A program made the position numbers and the translations under genes. From CALMEC01 sp031372145 (GTDB lineage: Bacteria > Actinomycetota > Thermoleophilia > Miltoncostaeales > Miltoncostaeaceae): a stretch of 12,759 nucleotides of DNA. Positions 1 through 7,560 of the stretch are shown piece after piece. The notes under the pieces were generated by a model. It saw nothing but the letters and a program-made list of their open reading frames with translations. It ran no database searches and was not told where the DNA came from. The first letter of the stretch is position 1; each line of letters opens with the position of its first letter. The stretch is taken from the NCBI GenBank assembly GCA_031372145.1, contig JANMKR010000015.1, positions 1 through 12,759 of the forward strand, written 5' to 3'.

Positions 1-1
1 G

Positions 2-994
2 GGCCGGACAGCGTCGACATCGCGCAGCTACACGGTGCGGCCCGGTGACACGCTCAGCGCCGTCGCGCTGCGTTTCGGCGTCAGCATCAGCTCGATCGTG
101 CGCCAGAACGGACTCGGCAGCGCGCATGTGGTCATCGCCGGAGCGCGAATTCGCGTCGGCAACGGTGGTGAAACGCGACAGGCGACCGTGAGGGTCGGTG
201 CGAGCAGCGGATACACGGTGCAGCGCGGCGACACGCTCAGTTCGATCGCAGCACGATTTGGCACGAACGCCCAGGCGTTGGCACGTGCGAACGGCATCGG
301 CAATCCCAACGTGGTGATCGTCGGGACACGTCTGCGCGTGACGGGCGCGGGTCGGGGCGCGACGACGGCGACATCGGCCGCGACGATCGGTGGCAGCTAC
401 ACCGTTCGATCGGGAGACAACCTCGGATCGATTGCAGCACGTTTCGGCACCAGCGCACAGGCCGTCGCGCAGGCGAACGGGATCACCAACCCCAACCTCG
501 TCGTCGTGGGGAAGCGACTGCGGGTGCCGGGTGGCGCAAGCACCCCTTCGAGCGGTCCTTTGACGCCGGTCACCGCTGCGGGAAGTGGCTGGGGCAACCA
601 CCCGTCCAAGTCCACGGTCGCGTCGCTCCTGGCGACCTCCGCCGCACGCCGCGGTGTTGACATCGCGATTGTGCGTGCCGTCGCGTGGCAAGAGAGTGGT
701 TGGTGGCAGGGTGCGCGTTCGAGCACCGGCGCCGTCGGTGTCATGCAGTTGATGCCCGGAACCGCATCCTGGATCGGTCCGGCCCTGTTGGGACGGACGG
801 TCAATCCGTACGACGCCTCGGACAACATCGAGGCCGGTGTCGCCTATCTGGGCTACCTTCAGCGCCAGACCGGTTCGCGCCGGCTTGCGATCGCGTCCTA
901 CTACCAGGGCCTTGGATCGGTGTCGACCCGCGGCCTGCTCGGCGAGACCGAGGCCTACGTCGCGTCCGTCGCCTCGTTCATCGGCAGGGTGTAG
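2..994 (+). CDS. LysM-repeat lytic transglycosylase (5' partial)
   Basis: This is a secreted cell-wall enzyme that would bind peptidoglycan through LysM modules and cleave glycan strands with a C-terminal SLT (lysozyme-like) domain. The frame is open to the left edge, so the true start and any signal peptide lie outside the window. A GTG at 35 falls inside the first LysM module and is not the start. Three LysM repeats are visible, each starting YTV and containing GD(T/N)L, at about 29-157, 212-340 and 398-526, separated by Ser/Thr/Gly-rich linkers. The SLT domain follows: AWQES holds the likely catalytic Glu (codon 692-694), then GVMQLMPGTA, and SYYQGL in place of the usual AYNAG. The stop is TAG at 992-994. 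The last 40 bases overlap the 3' end of the convergent membrane-protein gene. The family is clear. The exact bond specificity and the number of LysM modules in the full protein are unknown. Confidence 0.93.
   Translation, partial: GRTASTSRSYTVRPGDTLSAVALRFGVSISSIVRQNGLGSAHVVIAGARIRVGNGGETRQATVRVGASSGYTVQRGDTLSSIAARFGTNAQALARANGIGNPNVVIVGTRLRVTGAGRGATTATSAATIGGSYTVRSGDNLGSIAARFGTSAQAVAQANGITNPNLVVVGKRLRVPGGASTPSSGPLTPVTAAGSGWGNHPSKSTVASLLATSAARRGVDIAIVRAVAWQESGWWQGARSSTGAVGVMQLMPGTASWIGPALLGRTVNPYDASDNIEAGVAYLGYLQRQTGSRRLAIASYYQGLGSVSTRGLLGETEAYVASVASFIGRV
29..526 (+). repeat. Three tandem LysM module repeats
   Basis: Three copies of a 43-codon LysM unit lie at 29-157, 212-340 and 398-526. 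They share the pattern YTVxxGDxLxxxAxRFG, an NG in the middle and a final (I/L)RV. Copies 2 and 3 are closest to each other, sharing SIAARFGT and NPN, which suggests a more recent duplication of that pair. Linkers are 18 to 19 codons and vary in sequence. Confidence 0.9.
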
Positions 995-1488
995 ACGGGA
1001 CGGTTTGCCGTCACGAACGGTGACGTCGCCGCCTCGCGCAGGACGGTGTCGTCACGGGCCCGCTCGAATGTACGGAGCCAGCCGAGCATCCAGAGGTCAC
1101 CTGCGCCGATGCCCGCAGGCACCCCGGCGATGACCGCGGCGCTCTCCGGCGCAATCGCAATCAGGACGCCGAGCACGACGACGACCGGCGCCAACCCGAC
1201 CAGGACCCTGCGCCGCGTCAACGTGAAAGGCTCGAGCACGGCCCCCGCCGGTGGGTGCGTGGCCCGCGCGGCATCACGCCGAATCCGCCCGTTCGGTCCG
1301 AACCGGCCGCTGACCAGCGCGAGCACGATGGCGACGATGGCGAACAACAGGCCGGCTCGCCCGGGGTGATCGGCGCGGAACGCCGCGACGAGCAGCGCGG
1401 CGTCGCCGATGACGATGTTGGCGATCGCTCCGGTGCGAAGTTGGTCGGCGAGCCGAGCGAGTGGTTGCATCGCCTGGGATACTCGCAC
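955..1488 (-). CDS. Small multi-pass membrane protein, unknown function
   Basis: I do not recognise this family. The protein is about 177 aa. It has four hydrophobic stretches: one near the N-terminus (IANIVIGDAALLVAAF), one after a short loop (GLLFAIVAIVLALVSG), then a basic, Pro-rich loop, then VLVGLAPVVVVLGVLIAIA and a weaker Gly/Ala-rich segment ending DLWMLGWL. A polar C-terminal tail of about 40 residues follows and is probably cytoplasmic. I chose GTG at 1488 because AAAGGG lies eight bases upstream. ATG at 1470 is an alternative that would remove six residues. The gene overlaps the LysM gene tail-to-tail by 40 bases, and its start almost touches the divergent oxidoreductase start. The sequence has the composition of a real protein rather than a GC-rich antisense frame. 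The function and the orientation in the membrane are inference. Confidence 0.66.
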   Translation of the reverse strand: MRVSQAMQPLARLADQLRTGAIANIVIGDAALLVAAFRADHPGRAGLLFAIVAIVLALVSGRFGPNGRIRRDAARATHPPAGAVLEPFTLTRRRVLVGLAPVVVVLGVLIAIAPESAAVIAGVPAGIGAGDLWMLGWLRTFERARDDTVLREAATSPFVTANRPVYTLPMNEATDAT

Positions 1489-1490
1489 AC

Positions 1491-2513
1491 GTGATTCCCT
1501 TTCCCGTCGATGCAGAACTGGTGGGCGCGTCAGCCGCTGAGCTGGGCGTGCTCGCCCGCGAGGCCGAGGATGCCGGGTTCGCCCGCCTGTGGGCACCCGA
1601 GCTCTACCGCTCCGCGACGATCCCTCTGGCCGTGGCCGCGGCCAACACCGAACGCATCGAGATCGCCACGGGGATCGCCCTCGCGTTCACCCGAAGTCCG
1701 TTCGTGCTCGCGCTCGAGGCACTGGACCTCGACGAGTTGTCCGGGGGGAGGATGGTGGTGGGTTTGGGCGCCGGCGTGCGCCGCCTCAACGAGCGTTGGC
1801 ACGCGGTCTCGGCGTACGATCCGCCGGTGGCCCGCATGCGGGACCACATCGCCGCGTTCCGCGAGATCGTCTCGGCACTGGCGGCGGGGCGAGACGCGCG
1901 TTCGGAAGGCCGCTACGTGGACATTCACGTGGCCGGCTATCGCCGCCAGGTCGCCACCACACGGGGTCGCATCCCGGTGTGGCTCGCTGCGGTCATGCCG
2001 GGGATGGCGCGTCTGGCCGGCGAGGTCGCGGATGGGTTTCTGGATCATCCGATCACGACGCCCGACTGGTTGCGCGACCGGCTCTTGCCACCGCTCCGCG
2101 TCGGCGCGCAACATGCGGAGCGTCCGATGCCCGTGGTGGCGGGTGGTCTGGTCGCCGCGGCGAGCGCGGACGATCCGCAGGGGGCCCGACGCGCGGCGGC
2201 ATGCACGGTGGGGTTCTATGCGACGGTCAAGACCTACGAACCGCTGTTCCAGGCGCACGGCTTCGACACGCGCCTGGTCGCAATCCGGCGGGCCTTCATG
2301 GAAGGCGGAACGGAGCGGCTCGCCGAGGCCGTCGGTGACGAGATGACCGACCAGTTCGCCGCCGCGGGCACTCCCGAGCAGGTGCGCGAACGCGCGCTCG
2401 ACTACGACGGGATCGTGGATCGGCTCTGGGTAACCCCTCCACACCACCTGCAATCTCCCGAACAGACCTCGATGTGGCAACGCGGCATCCTGGAGAGCTT
2501 CCGGCGATCGTGA
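1491..2513 (+). CDS. LLM-class F420-dependent oxidoreductase (TIGR03617-like)
   Basis: This is a luciferase-like monooxygenase-fold (TIM barrel) protein of about 340 aa, predicted to use reduced coenzyme F420 (FMN is less likely) on an unknown substrate. Visible family features are the early AREAEDAGF-LWAPE strand-helix, RIEIATGIALAFTRSPF, LDELSGGRMVVGLGAG, then P(V/A)xLAAVMPGMARLAGEVADGFLDHP and a C-terminal AAAGTPEQVRER segment. From memory this pattern best fits the MSMEG_2256-type subgroup of F420 proteins. I favour GTG at 1491 (IPFPVD as the first strand). GTG at 1461 is in frame but would make the gene overlap the start of the divergent membrane-protein gene. GATACT sits seven bases before GTG 1491 and could be a -10 for a leaderless message. 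The stop codon is part of the ligD ribosome-binding region, so the two genes are probably co-transcribed. No DNA-repair role can be read from the protein. Confidence 0.92.
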   Translation: MIPFPVDAELVGASAAELGVLAREAEDAGFARLWAPELYRSATIPLAVAAANTERIEIATGIALAFTRSPFVLALEALDLDELSGGRMVVGLGAGVRRLNERWHAVSAYDPPVARMRDHIAAFREIVSALAAGRDARSEGRYVDIHVAGYRRQVATTRGRIPVWLAAVMPGMARLAGEVADGFLDHPITTPDWLRDRLLPPLRVGAQHAERPMPVVAGGLVAAASADDPQGARRAAACTVGFYATVKTYEPLFQAHGFDTRLVAIRRAFMEGGTERLAEAVGDEMTDQFAAAGTPEQVRERALDYDGIVDRLWVTPPHHLQSPEQTSMWQRGILESFRRS

Positions 2514-2516
2514 GGA
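2512..2516 (+). promoter_or_regulatory. Ribosome binding site of ligD
   Basis: GAGGA lies seven bases before GTG 2524 and overlaps the TGA stop of the upstream oxidoreductase gene. It fixes the ligD start and suggests coupled translation of the two genes. Confidence 0.7.
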
Positions 2517-2523
2517 CGGTTCC

Positions 2524-4839
2524 GTGACGGACCTCGACGAGTATCGACGCCGTCGCGACTTCGCGACGACACCGGAGCCGGCGCCAGCCGATGTCGTCGC
2601 CGCAGGCGAGGCGCCCCGCTTTGTCATCCAGCGGCACGATGCGCGGGCGCTGCATTTCGACCTACGTCTCGAAATCGACGGCGCCCTGGTCTCGTGGGCC
2701 GTGCCCAAGGGCGTCCCGTTGCGCGAGGGCGTCAAACGGCTGGCGGTGCGGACCGAGGACCACCCGTTGGAGTACCTGACGTTCGCGGGCGTCATCCCAG
2801 CCGGTGGATATGGCGCCGGGCGCATGACGATCTGGGATCACGGCACGTTCGAGCTTCTCGCGTCCAAGGACTCCGAGTTCAAGATCGTGCTGCACGGCTC
2901 CATCCTGGCCGGCGAATATCACCTGGTGCGCACCGGCGGGCCCGAAGGGCGCGAGGAATGGCTCATCTTCCGCTCCGCCCGTGGCGAGCCGGGTCCGCCC
3001 GACCCGCTCCCACAGTTCCGTGAGCTGCGTCCGATGATCGCATCAGCTTGGGACGGGGCGTTCGACGACCCGGAATGGGCCTTCGAGATCAAGTGGGACG
3101 GCTACCGCGCGCTGGCGTTCGTCGGGCCCGACGGCACCCACCTGCGCAGCCGCTCGGGGCGCGACATGACGGCCTCGTATCCGACGCTGTCGGACCTTCG
3201 CCGGGCGACGTTGGCCCAAGAGGTCATTCTGGACGGCGAGGTAGTCGTGCTGGACGATCAGGGGCGTGCCGTCTTCCAAGACCTGCAGACCGGCCGCGGC
3301 GCCGTGACGTTCGTCGCGTTCGACGTGGTGTACGTGGACGGGACGTGGCTGCTGGACGCGCCGTGGAGCGCCCGCCGTCAACGGATGTCTGAGGTGCTGT
3401 CGCCCGAAGGGGTCCCGCGTGTCATCGCCCCCGAGGATGTCCGCGGCCAGGGGCGTGCGTTGTTCGACGCGATCGTCAGTAGCGGCGGAGAGGGCATCGT
3501 GGCGAAGCGGATGCGCGGCACGTACCAACCGGGCCGGCGCAGCCCCGACTGGCGCAAGATCAAGGTCCGCCATGAGCTGGACGTGGTCATCGGCGGATAC
3601 ATCGAAGGTGAGGGTTCCCGGCGCGGAGGGATCGCGGCGGTGCTCGTCGGTCAGCACTCCGAGGCCGGGCTCGTCTATGTCGGGCGGGTGGGATCGGGGT
3701 TCACCGATGCCGGCTCCCGTGAGCTTCGTCGCCGCCTGGAGCGGCTGACGTCGACCACCTGCCCGTTCGCCGAGGTTCCGATCGACAGCGCCGCGGCGCG
3801 CTGGGTGCGTCCCGAGATCGCGTGTCGAGCCGCGTACGCAGAGTGGACCGACGACGGATTGATGCGGGCCCCGGCGTTCTTGGGCGTTGTCGAGGAGGAG
3901 CCACCCGAACGCCCGCCGCCCGTGCTGGACCTGTCGCGCGGTGAGCTCCGGGTGCGTGACGGTGACCGGGAGGCCCGTCTGACCAACCTGGGCAAGGCGT
4001 TCTGGCCTGCCGAGGCCATCACCAAAGGTGATCTCCTGGACCACTACGCACGGATGGCACCGGTGCTGGTCCCGCATCTGGCGGGGCGGCCGATGGTGCT
4101 CAAGCGGTATCCCAACGGGTGGGACCAGCCGTTCTTCTTTCAACACCAGATTCCCGACACGGCGCCCGCGTGGATCGAGCGGGCGACGATCGCAAAGGAC
4201 GACGAGGAGGTCATCTATGTCGTCGTTCAGGATGCCTTGTCGCTGCTGTGGGTCGTCAACCTCGGGTGCATCGATCTGAACCCGTGGCACGGCCGGGCTG
4301 CATCGGCCGGACTGGCCGACTACGTGTTGTTCGACCTCGATCCGGCCGAGGGGGTGCCGTTCGGCGCGGTCATCGAGGCGGCCCTGCTCGTACGCGATGA
4401 GTTGGAGCTGGTCGGGCTAAGGGGATACCCCAAGACGTCGGGCTCACGCGGGATTCACGTGCTCGTGCCCGTTGTCCCGGTTCCGCACGAGTCCGCCCGC
4501 CTGTTTGCGCAGGTCATCGCGCAGCGGATGGTGGCGAAACGCCCCGCACTGGTGACGGTCGAGACGATGATCGCCCGCAGGGGGCGCCGGATCTACATGG
4601 ATGCCAACCAGAACGGCTTTGGCAAGACCATCGCGAGCGTGTATTCGGTACGGCCGGTTCCCGGCGCGACGGTGTCGACGCCGCTCATGTGGGACGAGGT
4701 CGCCGCCGGCTTGGATCACACGCGCCTGACGATGGGCGCCGTCGCCGCGCGGGTCGCCGCGTCCGGCGATCTGTTCGCCAGCGTGCTCACCGACCGTCAG
4801 GACCTGGTCGAAGCGGTTGCGCGTTTGGGCCGGTCGTGA
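2524..4839 (+). CDS. ligD: NHEJ multifunctional DNA ligase LigD (PE-LIG-POL)
   Basis: This is an ATP-dependent ligase of bacterial non-homologous end joining, 771 aa, with all three domains fused. The 3'-phosphoesterase domain comes first (about 20-165). It has H38, H44, D46 and R48 in HDARALHFDLRLE, and H80 and Y84 in EDHPLEY. The ligase domain (about 170-455) has the nucleotidyl lysine K190 in EIKWDGYR, then DGEVVVLD, FDVVYVDG, EGIVAKR and WRKIKVR, then an OB fold. The primase-like polymerase domain (about 480-770) has D604 and D606 in FDLDPAE, H645 in SGSRGIHV and D693 in YMDANQNG. The order matches Pseudomonas LigD and differs from the mycobacterial POL-PE-LIG order. All key residues are present, so it should be active. 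Ku, its usual partner that recruits it to DNA ends, is not in the window. It starts at GTG with a good GAGGA site and overlaps the downstream lipoprotein gene by four bases. Confidence 0.97.
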   Translation: MTDLDEYRRRRDFATTPEPAPADVVAAGEAPRFVIQRHDARALHFDLRLEIDGALVSWAVPKGVPLREGVKRLAVRTEDHPLEYLTFAGVIPAGGYGAGRMTIWDHGTFELLASKDSEFKIVLHGSILAGEYHLVRTGGPEGREEWLIFRSARGEPGPPDPLPQFRELRPMIASAWDGAFDDPEWAFEIKWDGYRALAFVGPDGTHLRSRSGRDMTASYPTLSDLRRATLAQEVILDGEVVVLDDQGRAVFQDLQTGRGAVTFVAFDVVYVDGTWLLDAPWSARRQRMSEVLSPEGVPRVIAPEDVRGQGRALFDAIVSSGGEGIVAKRMRGTYQPGRRSPDWRKIKVRHELDVVIGGYIEGEGSRRGGIAAVLVGQHSEAGLVYVGRVGSGFTDAGSRELRRRLERLTSTTCPFAEVPIDSAAARWVRPEIACRAAYAEWTDDGLMRAPAFLGVVEEEPPERPPPVLDLSRGELRVRDGDREARLTNLGKAFWPAEAITKGDLLDHYARMAPVLVPHLAGRPMVLKRYPNGWDQPFFFQHQIPDTAPAWIERATIAKDDEEVIYVVVQDALSLLWVVNLGCIDLNPWHGRAASAGLADYVLFDLDPAEGVPFGAVIEAALLVRDELELVGLRGYPKTSGSRGIHVLVPVVPVPHESARLFAQVIAQRMVAKRPALVTVETMIARRGRRIYMDANQNGFGKTIASVYSVRPVPGATVSTPLMWDEVAAGLDHTRLTMGAVAARVAASGDLFASVLTDRQDLVEAVARLGRS

Positions 4840-5369
4840 GCGCCGCGCGCGCGATCGCGTCCGTGCTGACCGTGATCGTTGCCGGCGCGCTCGTGGGCTG
4901 CGGTGGGGGGACGACCGCGCTGCCCGGCCCGTCGCAGGTGACCGGTCGGTTCGCGGGGCGTGACGACGCCGGGATCGGGGTGGCCATCGACTTCGGCGCC
5001 TACGATGCGACGACCCAGGCAATCCGGGCTGCGCTCGACACACCGACGGCGTGGTCGGTCGGTCTGGTCAGCATCGTCAACCGCTCCAACCATTTGCAGC
5101 CGATCCCGGCGTTGTTCGTCACGAGGCCGAGCGGGAGGGTCCAGCGCCTTGCGCGCGCCACGGTGATGCGTCGCGCGGACACCGGTGCCAAGGTGCAGAT
5201 CACCGCCCCGGGCCCGTTCGTGCCCGAGCAGGGTGCGCTATCGCTCTACGTGGTCTTTCGAGGTCGTCCGTCGGACGTCCGTCGTCTCGAGATGCGCGTC
5301 GGCGTCGGTCCGATCGTCGAGCTCACGCCCCAGCGGCTGTCGGCGTCGGCCCAGGGAGGGCGCGGGTGA
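4836..5369 (+). CDS. Putative lipoprotein, unknown function
   Basis: I do not recognise this family. It is a 177-aa protein with a short basic N-terminus, a hydrophobic stretch and a lipobox LVGC with the lipidated Cys at residue 22, followed by Gly/Thr. It should therefore be anchored on the outer face of the membrane. The mature part looks beta-rich, with alternating hydrophobic residues (WSVGLVSIVNRSNHLQPIPA; ALSLYVVFRG; RRLEMRVGVG), like a small Ig- or immunogen-type domain; this is inference. The start GTG 4836 overlaps the ligD stop in a GTGA, so translation is coupled to ligD. The frame is open further upstream, but that part runs inside ligD and is not needed. The 3' end overlaps the convergent epimerase gene by 47 bases. 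A link to repair is suggested only by position and may be accidental. Confidence 0.76.
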   Translation: MSAARAIASVLTVIVAGALVGCGGGTTALPGPSQVTGRFAGRDDAGIGVAIDFGAYDATTQAIRAALDTPTAWSVGLVSIVNRSNHLQPIPALFVTRPSGRVQRLARATVMRRADTGAKVQITAPGPFVPEQGALSLYVVFRGRPSDVRRLEMRVGVGPIVELTPQRLSASAQGGRG

Positions 5370-6351
5370 TGAACCCGTGGGACTGGTACCAGGCCAGCGT
5401 GCGCCGCAGGGTGTCTTCGAGCGGCGTGTAGCTCAGGCCGAGTTCACGGGTTGCGCGTGTCCCGTCATACGCGTGGCCATGGAGCAGCGTCCGCATCATC
5501 TCCCGGCAGAACGGCGCGCGGCGGCGGCGGACGCGGCCGATTGCGCCGATGACCGTCGCCGTGGCCATGGCCGCCGGTGCCGGAAGGACCCGGGGGACAT
5601 CCGCGATTCCCGCGACGGTTCCCATCACCGCAATAGCCTCGCGCACGGTCAGCGTGGCGCCCGCGATCAGGTATCGCTCACCGGAGACGGCGCGCTCCTC
5701 GGCGCGCAGGTGTGCATCTGCGCAGTCGGCGATGTCCACGATGCTCATGCGTGAGTCGATGACCGCCCTGAGCGTCCCGTTGAGGTAGCCCAGCAGCAGT
5801 TTGGCCGTCCCGCGGGTGCGCCCCGGGCCCTGGACGGACGCGGGGTTGACGCTCACCAGCTCCACGTCTGCCGCTGCGGCTGCGGCGAACGCGTCGCGCT
5901 CCGCCTGCCACTTGGAGTGCTCGTAATGCGACAGGAACGATCCGCGATGGGGCGAGTCCTCCCGGCCGACCGTCCCGTGCATTTCGCCGATCGTCGCGGC
6001 CGAGGACGTGTAGACGATGCGGCGCACGCCTGCGGCTGCGGCCGCCTGGACGACGTTGACCGTCCCGGTGACGTTCATTCGCATGAGCTGGGATGGATCC
6101 GGCAGGCAGAACCCGTTGAGCCCGGCGACGTGGTAGGCGACGTCGCATGTCGCCATCGCCGCGCGCAGGCTCGCCTGATCGAGGATGTCGCCGTGGACCG
6201 CCTCAGCCCCGGCGGCGGCAAGGCGTTCGGCGCCTGCGGCGCTGCGGGTCAACGCCCGGACCGTGCGCCCATCCGCGACGAGCCGCTCGAGAATGGCTTC
6301 GCCCACGAACCCTGTCGCGCCCGTCAGAAAGACGCGTCCGGTATCAGCCAT
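5323..6351 (-). CDS. NAD(P)-dependent epimerase/reductase, extended SDR family
   Basis: This is a 342-aa extended short-chain dehydrogenase. The Rossmann nucleotide-binding loop is GATGFVG (residues 11-17), followed by GDILD and the strand DVAYHVAGL. The catalytic set is TSS at about 115-117 and Y143-x3-K147 in SHYEHSKWQAE. It resembles the dihydroflavonol-4-reductase/HpnA-like (hopanoid-associated sugar epimerase) branch, for example the NPASVQGPGR segment after the active site. The substrate cannot be read: a nucleotide sugar, a ketone or a sterol/hopanoid-type intermediate are all possible. It is the last gene of the pgsA-plsY operon and starts eight bases inside plsY, which argues for a membrane-lipid or envelope role. 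ATG 6351 has no strong ribosome site, as expected for a coupled gene. Its 3' end overlaps the lipoprotein gene on the other strand. Confidence 0.94.
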   Translation of the reverse strand: MADTGRVFLTGATGFVGEAILERLVADGRTVRALTRSAAGAERLAAAGAEAVHGDILDQASLRAAMATCDVAYHVAGLNGFCLPDPSQLMRMNVTGTVNVVQAAAAAGVRRIVYTSSAATIGEMHGTVGREDSPHRGSFLSHYEHSKWQAERDAFAAAAAADVELVSVNPASVQGPGRTRGTAKLLLGYLNGTLRAVIDSRMSIVDIADCADAHLRAEERAVSGERYLIAGATLTVREAIAVMGTVAGIADVPRVLPAPAAMATATVIGAIGRVRRRRAPFCREMMRTLLHGHAYDGTRATRELGLSYTPLEDTLRRTLAWYQSHGFITRALPGPTPTAAGA

Positions 6352-6976
6352 TCGGACCGGCAGGCGGGGTTGCCGCCGCCTGGGCGCGCCTTGACTTGCG
6401 CAGGTCGATGCGGGCTTCCTTGCCCGCGAGCAGCCGGCCGATGTTGGCGCGATGACGCATGATGACCAGCAGCGACATGGCTCCGGCCAGAATCAGGTAT
6501 TGCCACGGGTAGCCGAACGCGAACGCCAGGGGCGCAAACGCGGCTGCCGTCAGGATGCTCGCGAGCGACGTCATCCGCGAGGTCACGACGATCACCAGCC
6601 ACAGCGGCAACAAGCACGCGCTGACGATGGGGAACAAGCCGATCATCACGCCACCGCCTGCGGCCACGCCCTTGCCGCCGCGAAAGCGCAGCCAGATCGG
6701 GAAGATGGCGCCGACCATCACGGCGGCCCCGACGAAGATCGGCCACGGATCGTCGGTCAGCCAGCGGCCGATCAGCGCGCCGGCCACACCCTTGCCGATG
6801 TCGCCGGCCATGACTGCGATGCCCCACGAGCGACCCAGGTTGCGAAACGCGTTTGCTGCCCCGATGTTGCCGCTCCCGAGCGTGCGGAGGTCAACACCCT
6901 TGGCGCGCCCCGCGAGGTAGCCGAACGGGATTGCGCCGAACAGGTACCCGGCGACCAGGGCGATGAGTTCGTTCAC
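6344..6976 (-). CDS. plsY: Acyl-phosphate:glycerol-3-phosphate acyltransferase PlsY
   Basis: PlsY is an integral membrane enzyme that moves an acyl group from acyl phosphate to sn-glycerol-3-phosphate. This makes lysophosphatidic acid, the first step of phospholipid synthesis. The protein is 210 aa, normal for the family, with several membrane spans. All three family motifs are visible: GSGNIGAAN (from residue 34), FRGGKGVAAGGG (about 98-109) and RHRANIGRLLAGKE (about 174-187). GTG 6976 is the likely start. It overlaps the pgsA stop in a GTGA, and the protein then begins NELIALVAGYLFGAIPFGYL as PlsY proteins do. Longer in-frame upstream codons lie inside pgsA and look like antisense-style sequence. 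The C-terminus carries a short basic, Ala/Pro-rich tail. PlsX, which makes the acyl phosphate, is not in the window. Confidence 0.95.
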   Translation of the reverse strand: MNELIALVAGYLFGAIPFGYLAGRAKGVDLRTLGSGNIGAANAFRNLGRSWGIAVMAGDIGKGVAGALIGRWLTDDPWPIFVGAAVMVGAIFPIWLRFRGGKGVAAGGGVMIGLFPIVSACLLPLWLVIVVTSRMTSLASILTAAAFAPLAFAFGYPWQYLILAGAMSLLVIMRHRANIGRLLAGKEARIDLRKSRRAQAAATPPAGPNG

Positions 6977-7554
6977 AGGCGCCCGAGTGTCTTGGAGTCC
7001 GGGCGGGTGCCGCCGAAGAGCCGGCGGCGCGCCATGATGAAGTAGTACGCCCCGGACAGGACCGTCAAGAACAACGCGATGTAGAGCAGGATGTCCTCCA
7101 CGATCCTCGGGCCTCCCGGAGCGATGATCCACCCCAATGCCACGCTCTGCCCGACCATCTTCCACTTGCCGAGTCGGCTGGCGGGGATGATCAGATCCTC
7201 GCTCGCGGCGACCAGGCGCAAGCCGGTGACGGCGAACTCACGGCTGATGATGATCATCGAGGCCCAGGCGCTGATGTCACCGGTGTCGATGAGCGCGATG
7301 AGCGCGGCGCTGACCAGGAGCTTGTCGGCCAGGCTGTCCAGGAACGTGCCCAGCACGGTCACCTGGCCGAGCGAACGGGCCATGCGGCCGTCGACCCAGT
7401 CGGTCAGGACCGCTGCGACCCACAGCGCGAAGGCCCACCAGCGCCCGCCCGGCAGGGAGTCCTCGTCGATCAGCAACAGCACCATCAGCCCCGGAATGGC
7501 GAGGATGCGGCTCCATGTGACCGCGAGGGGTCCGTTCATGGCTCGGGACGACAC
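6973..7554 (-). CDS. pgsA: CDP-alcohol phosphatidyltransferase PgsA (phosphatidylglycerophosphate synthase)
   Basis: This membrane enzyme joins CDP-diacylglycerol and glycerol-3-phosphate to make phosphatidylglycerophosphate, the precursor of phosphatidylglycerol and cardiolipin. The full CDP-alcohol phosphotransferase signature is present with exact spacing: D52-x2-D55-G56-x2-A59-R60-x8-G69-x3-D73-x3-D77, where the four Asp bind metal. The N-terminal NGPLAVTWSRILAIPG is typical of PgsA. Several hydrophobic spans follow, and the tail is basic. Length is 193 aa from GTG 7554, or 188 aa from ATG 7539. I favour GTG 7554 because TATCAT sits exactly six bases before it, which fits a leaderless message; ATG 7539 has no ribosome site either. 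It is the first gene of the pgsA-plsY-epimerase operon. The substrate (glycerol-3-phosphate rather than inositol phosphate) is inferred from overall resemblance. Confidence 0.94.
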   Translation of the reverse strand: MSSRAMNGPLAVTWSRILAIPGLMVLLLIDEDSLPGGRWWAFALWVAAVLTDWVDGRMARSLGQVTVLGTFLDSLADKLLVSAALIALIDTGDISAWASMIIISREFAVTGLRLVAASEDLIIPASRLGKWKMVGQSVALGWIIAPGGPRIVEDILLYIALFLTVLSGAYYFIMARRRLFGGTRPDSKTLGRL

Positions 7555-7560
7555 CGGGCA

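Noticed and set aside
29..526. Recombination-type DNA repeats
   Set aside because: The repetition is explained by LysM protein modules; linkers differ and the DNA copies are diverged.
1530..2825. Long open frame of 431 codons on the minus strand across the oxidoreductase and the ligD start
   Set aside because: It is rich in Arg, His and Pro with no domain pattern and lies opposite two well-supported genes. It is a normal effect of high GC at third codon positions.
3043..4290. 415-codon open frame on the minus strand inside ligD
   Set aside because: It is antisense to conserved ligase and polymerase motifs and its composition is that of a shadow frame.
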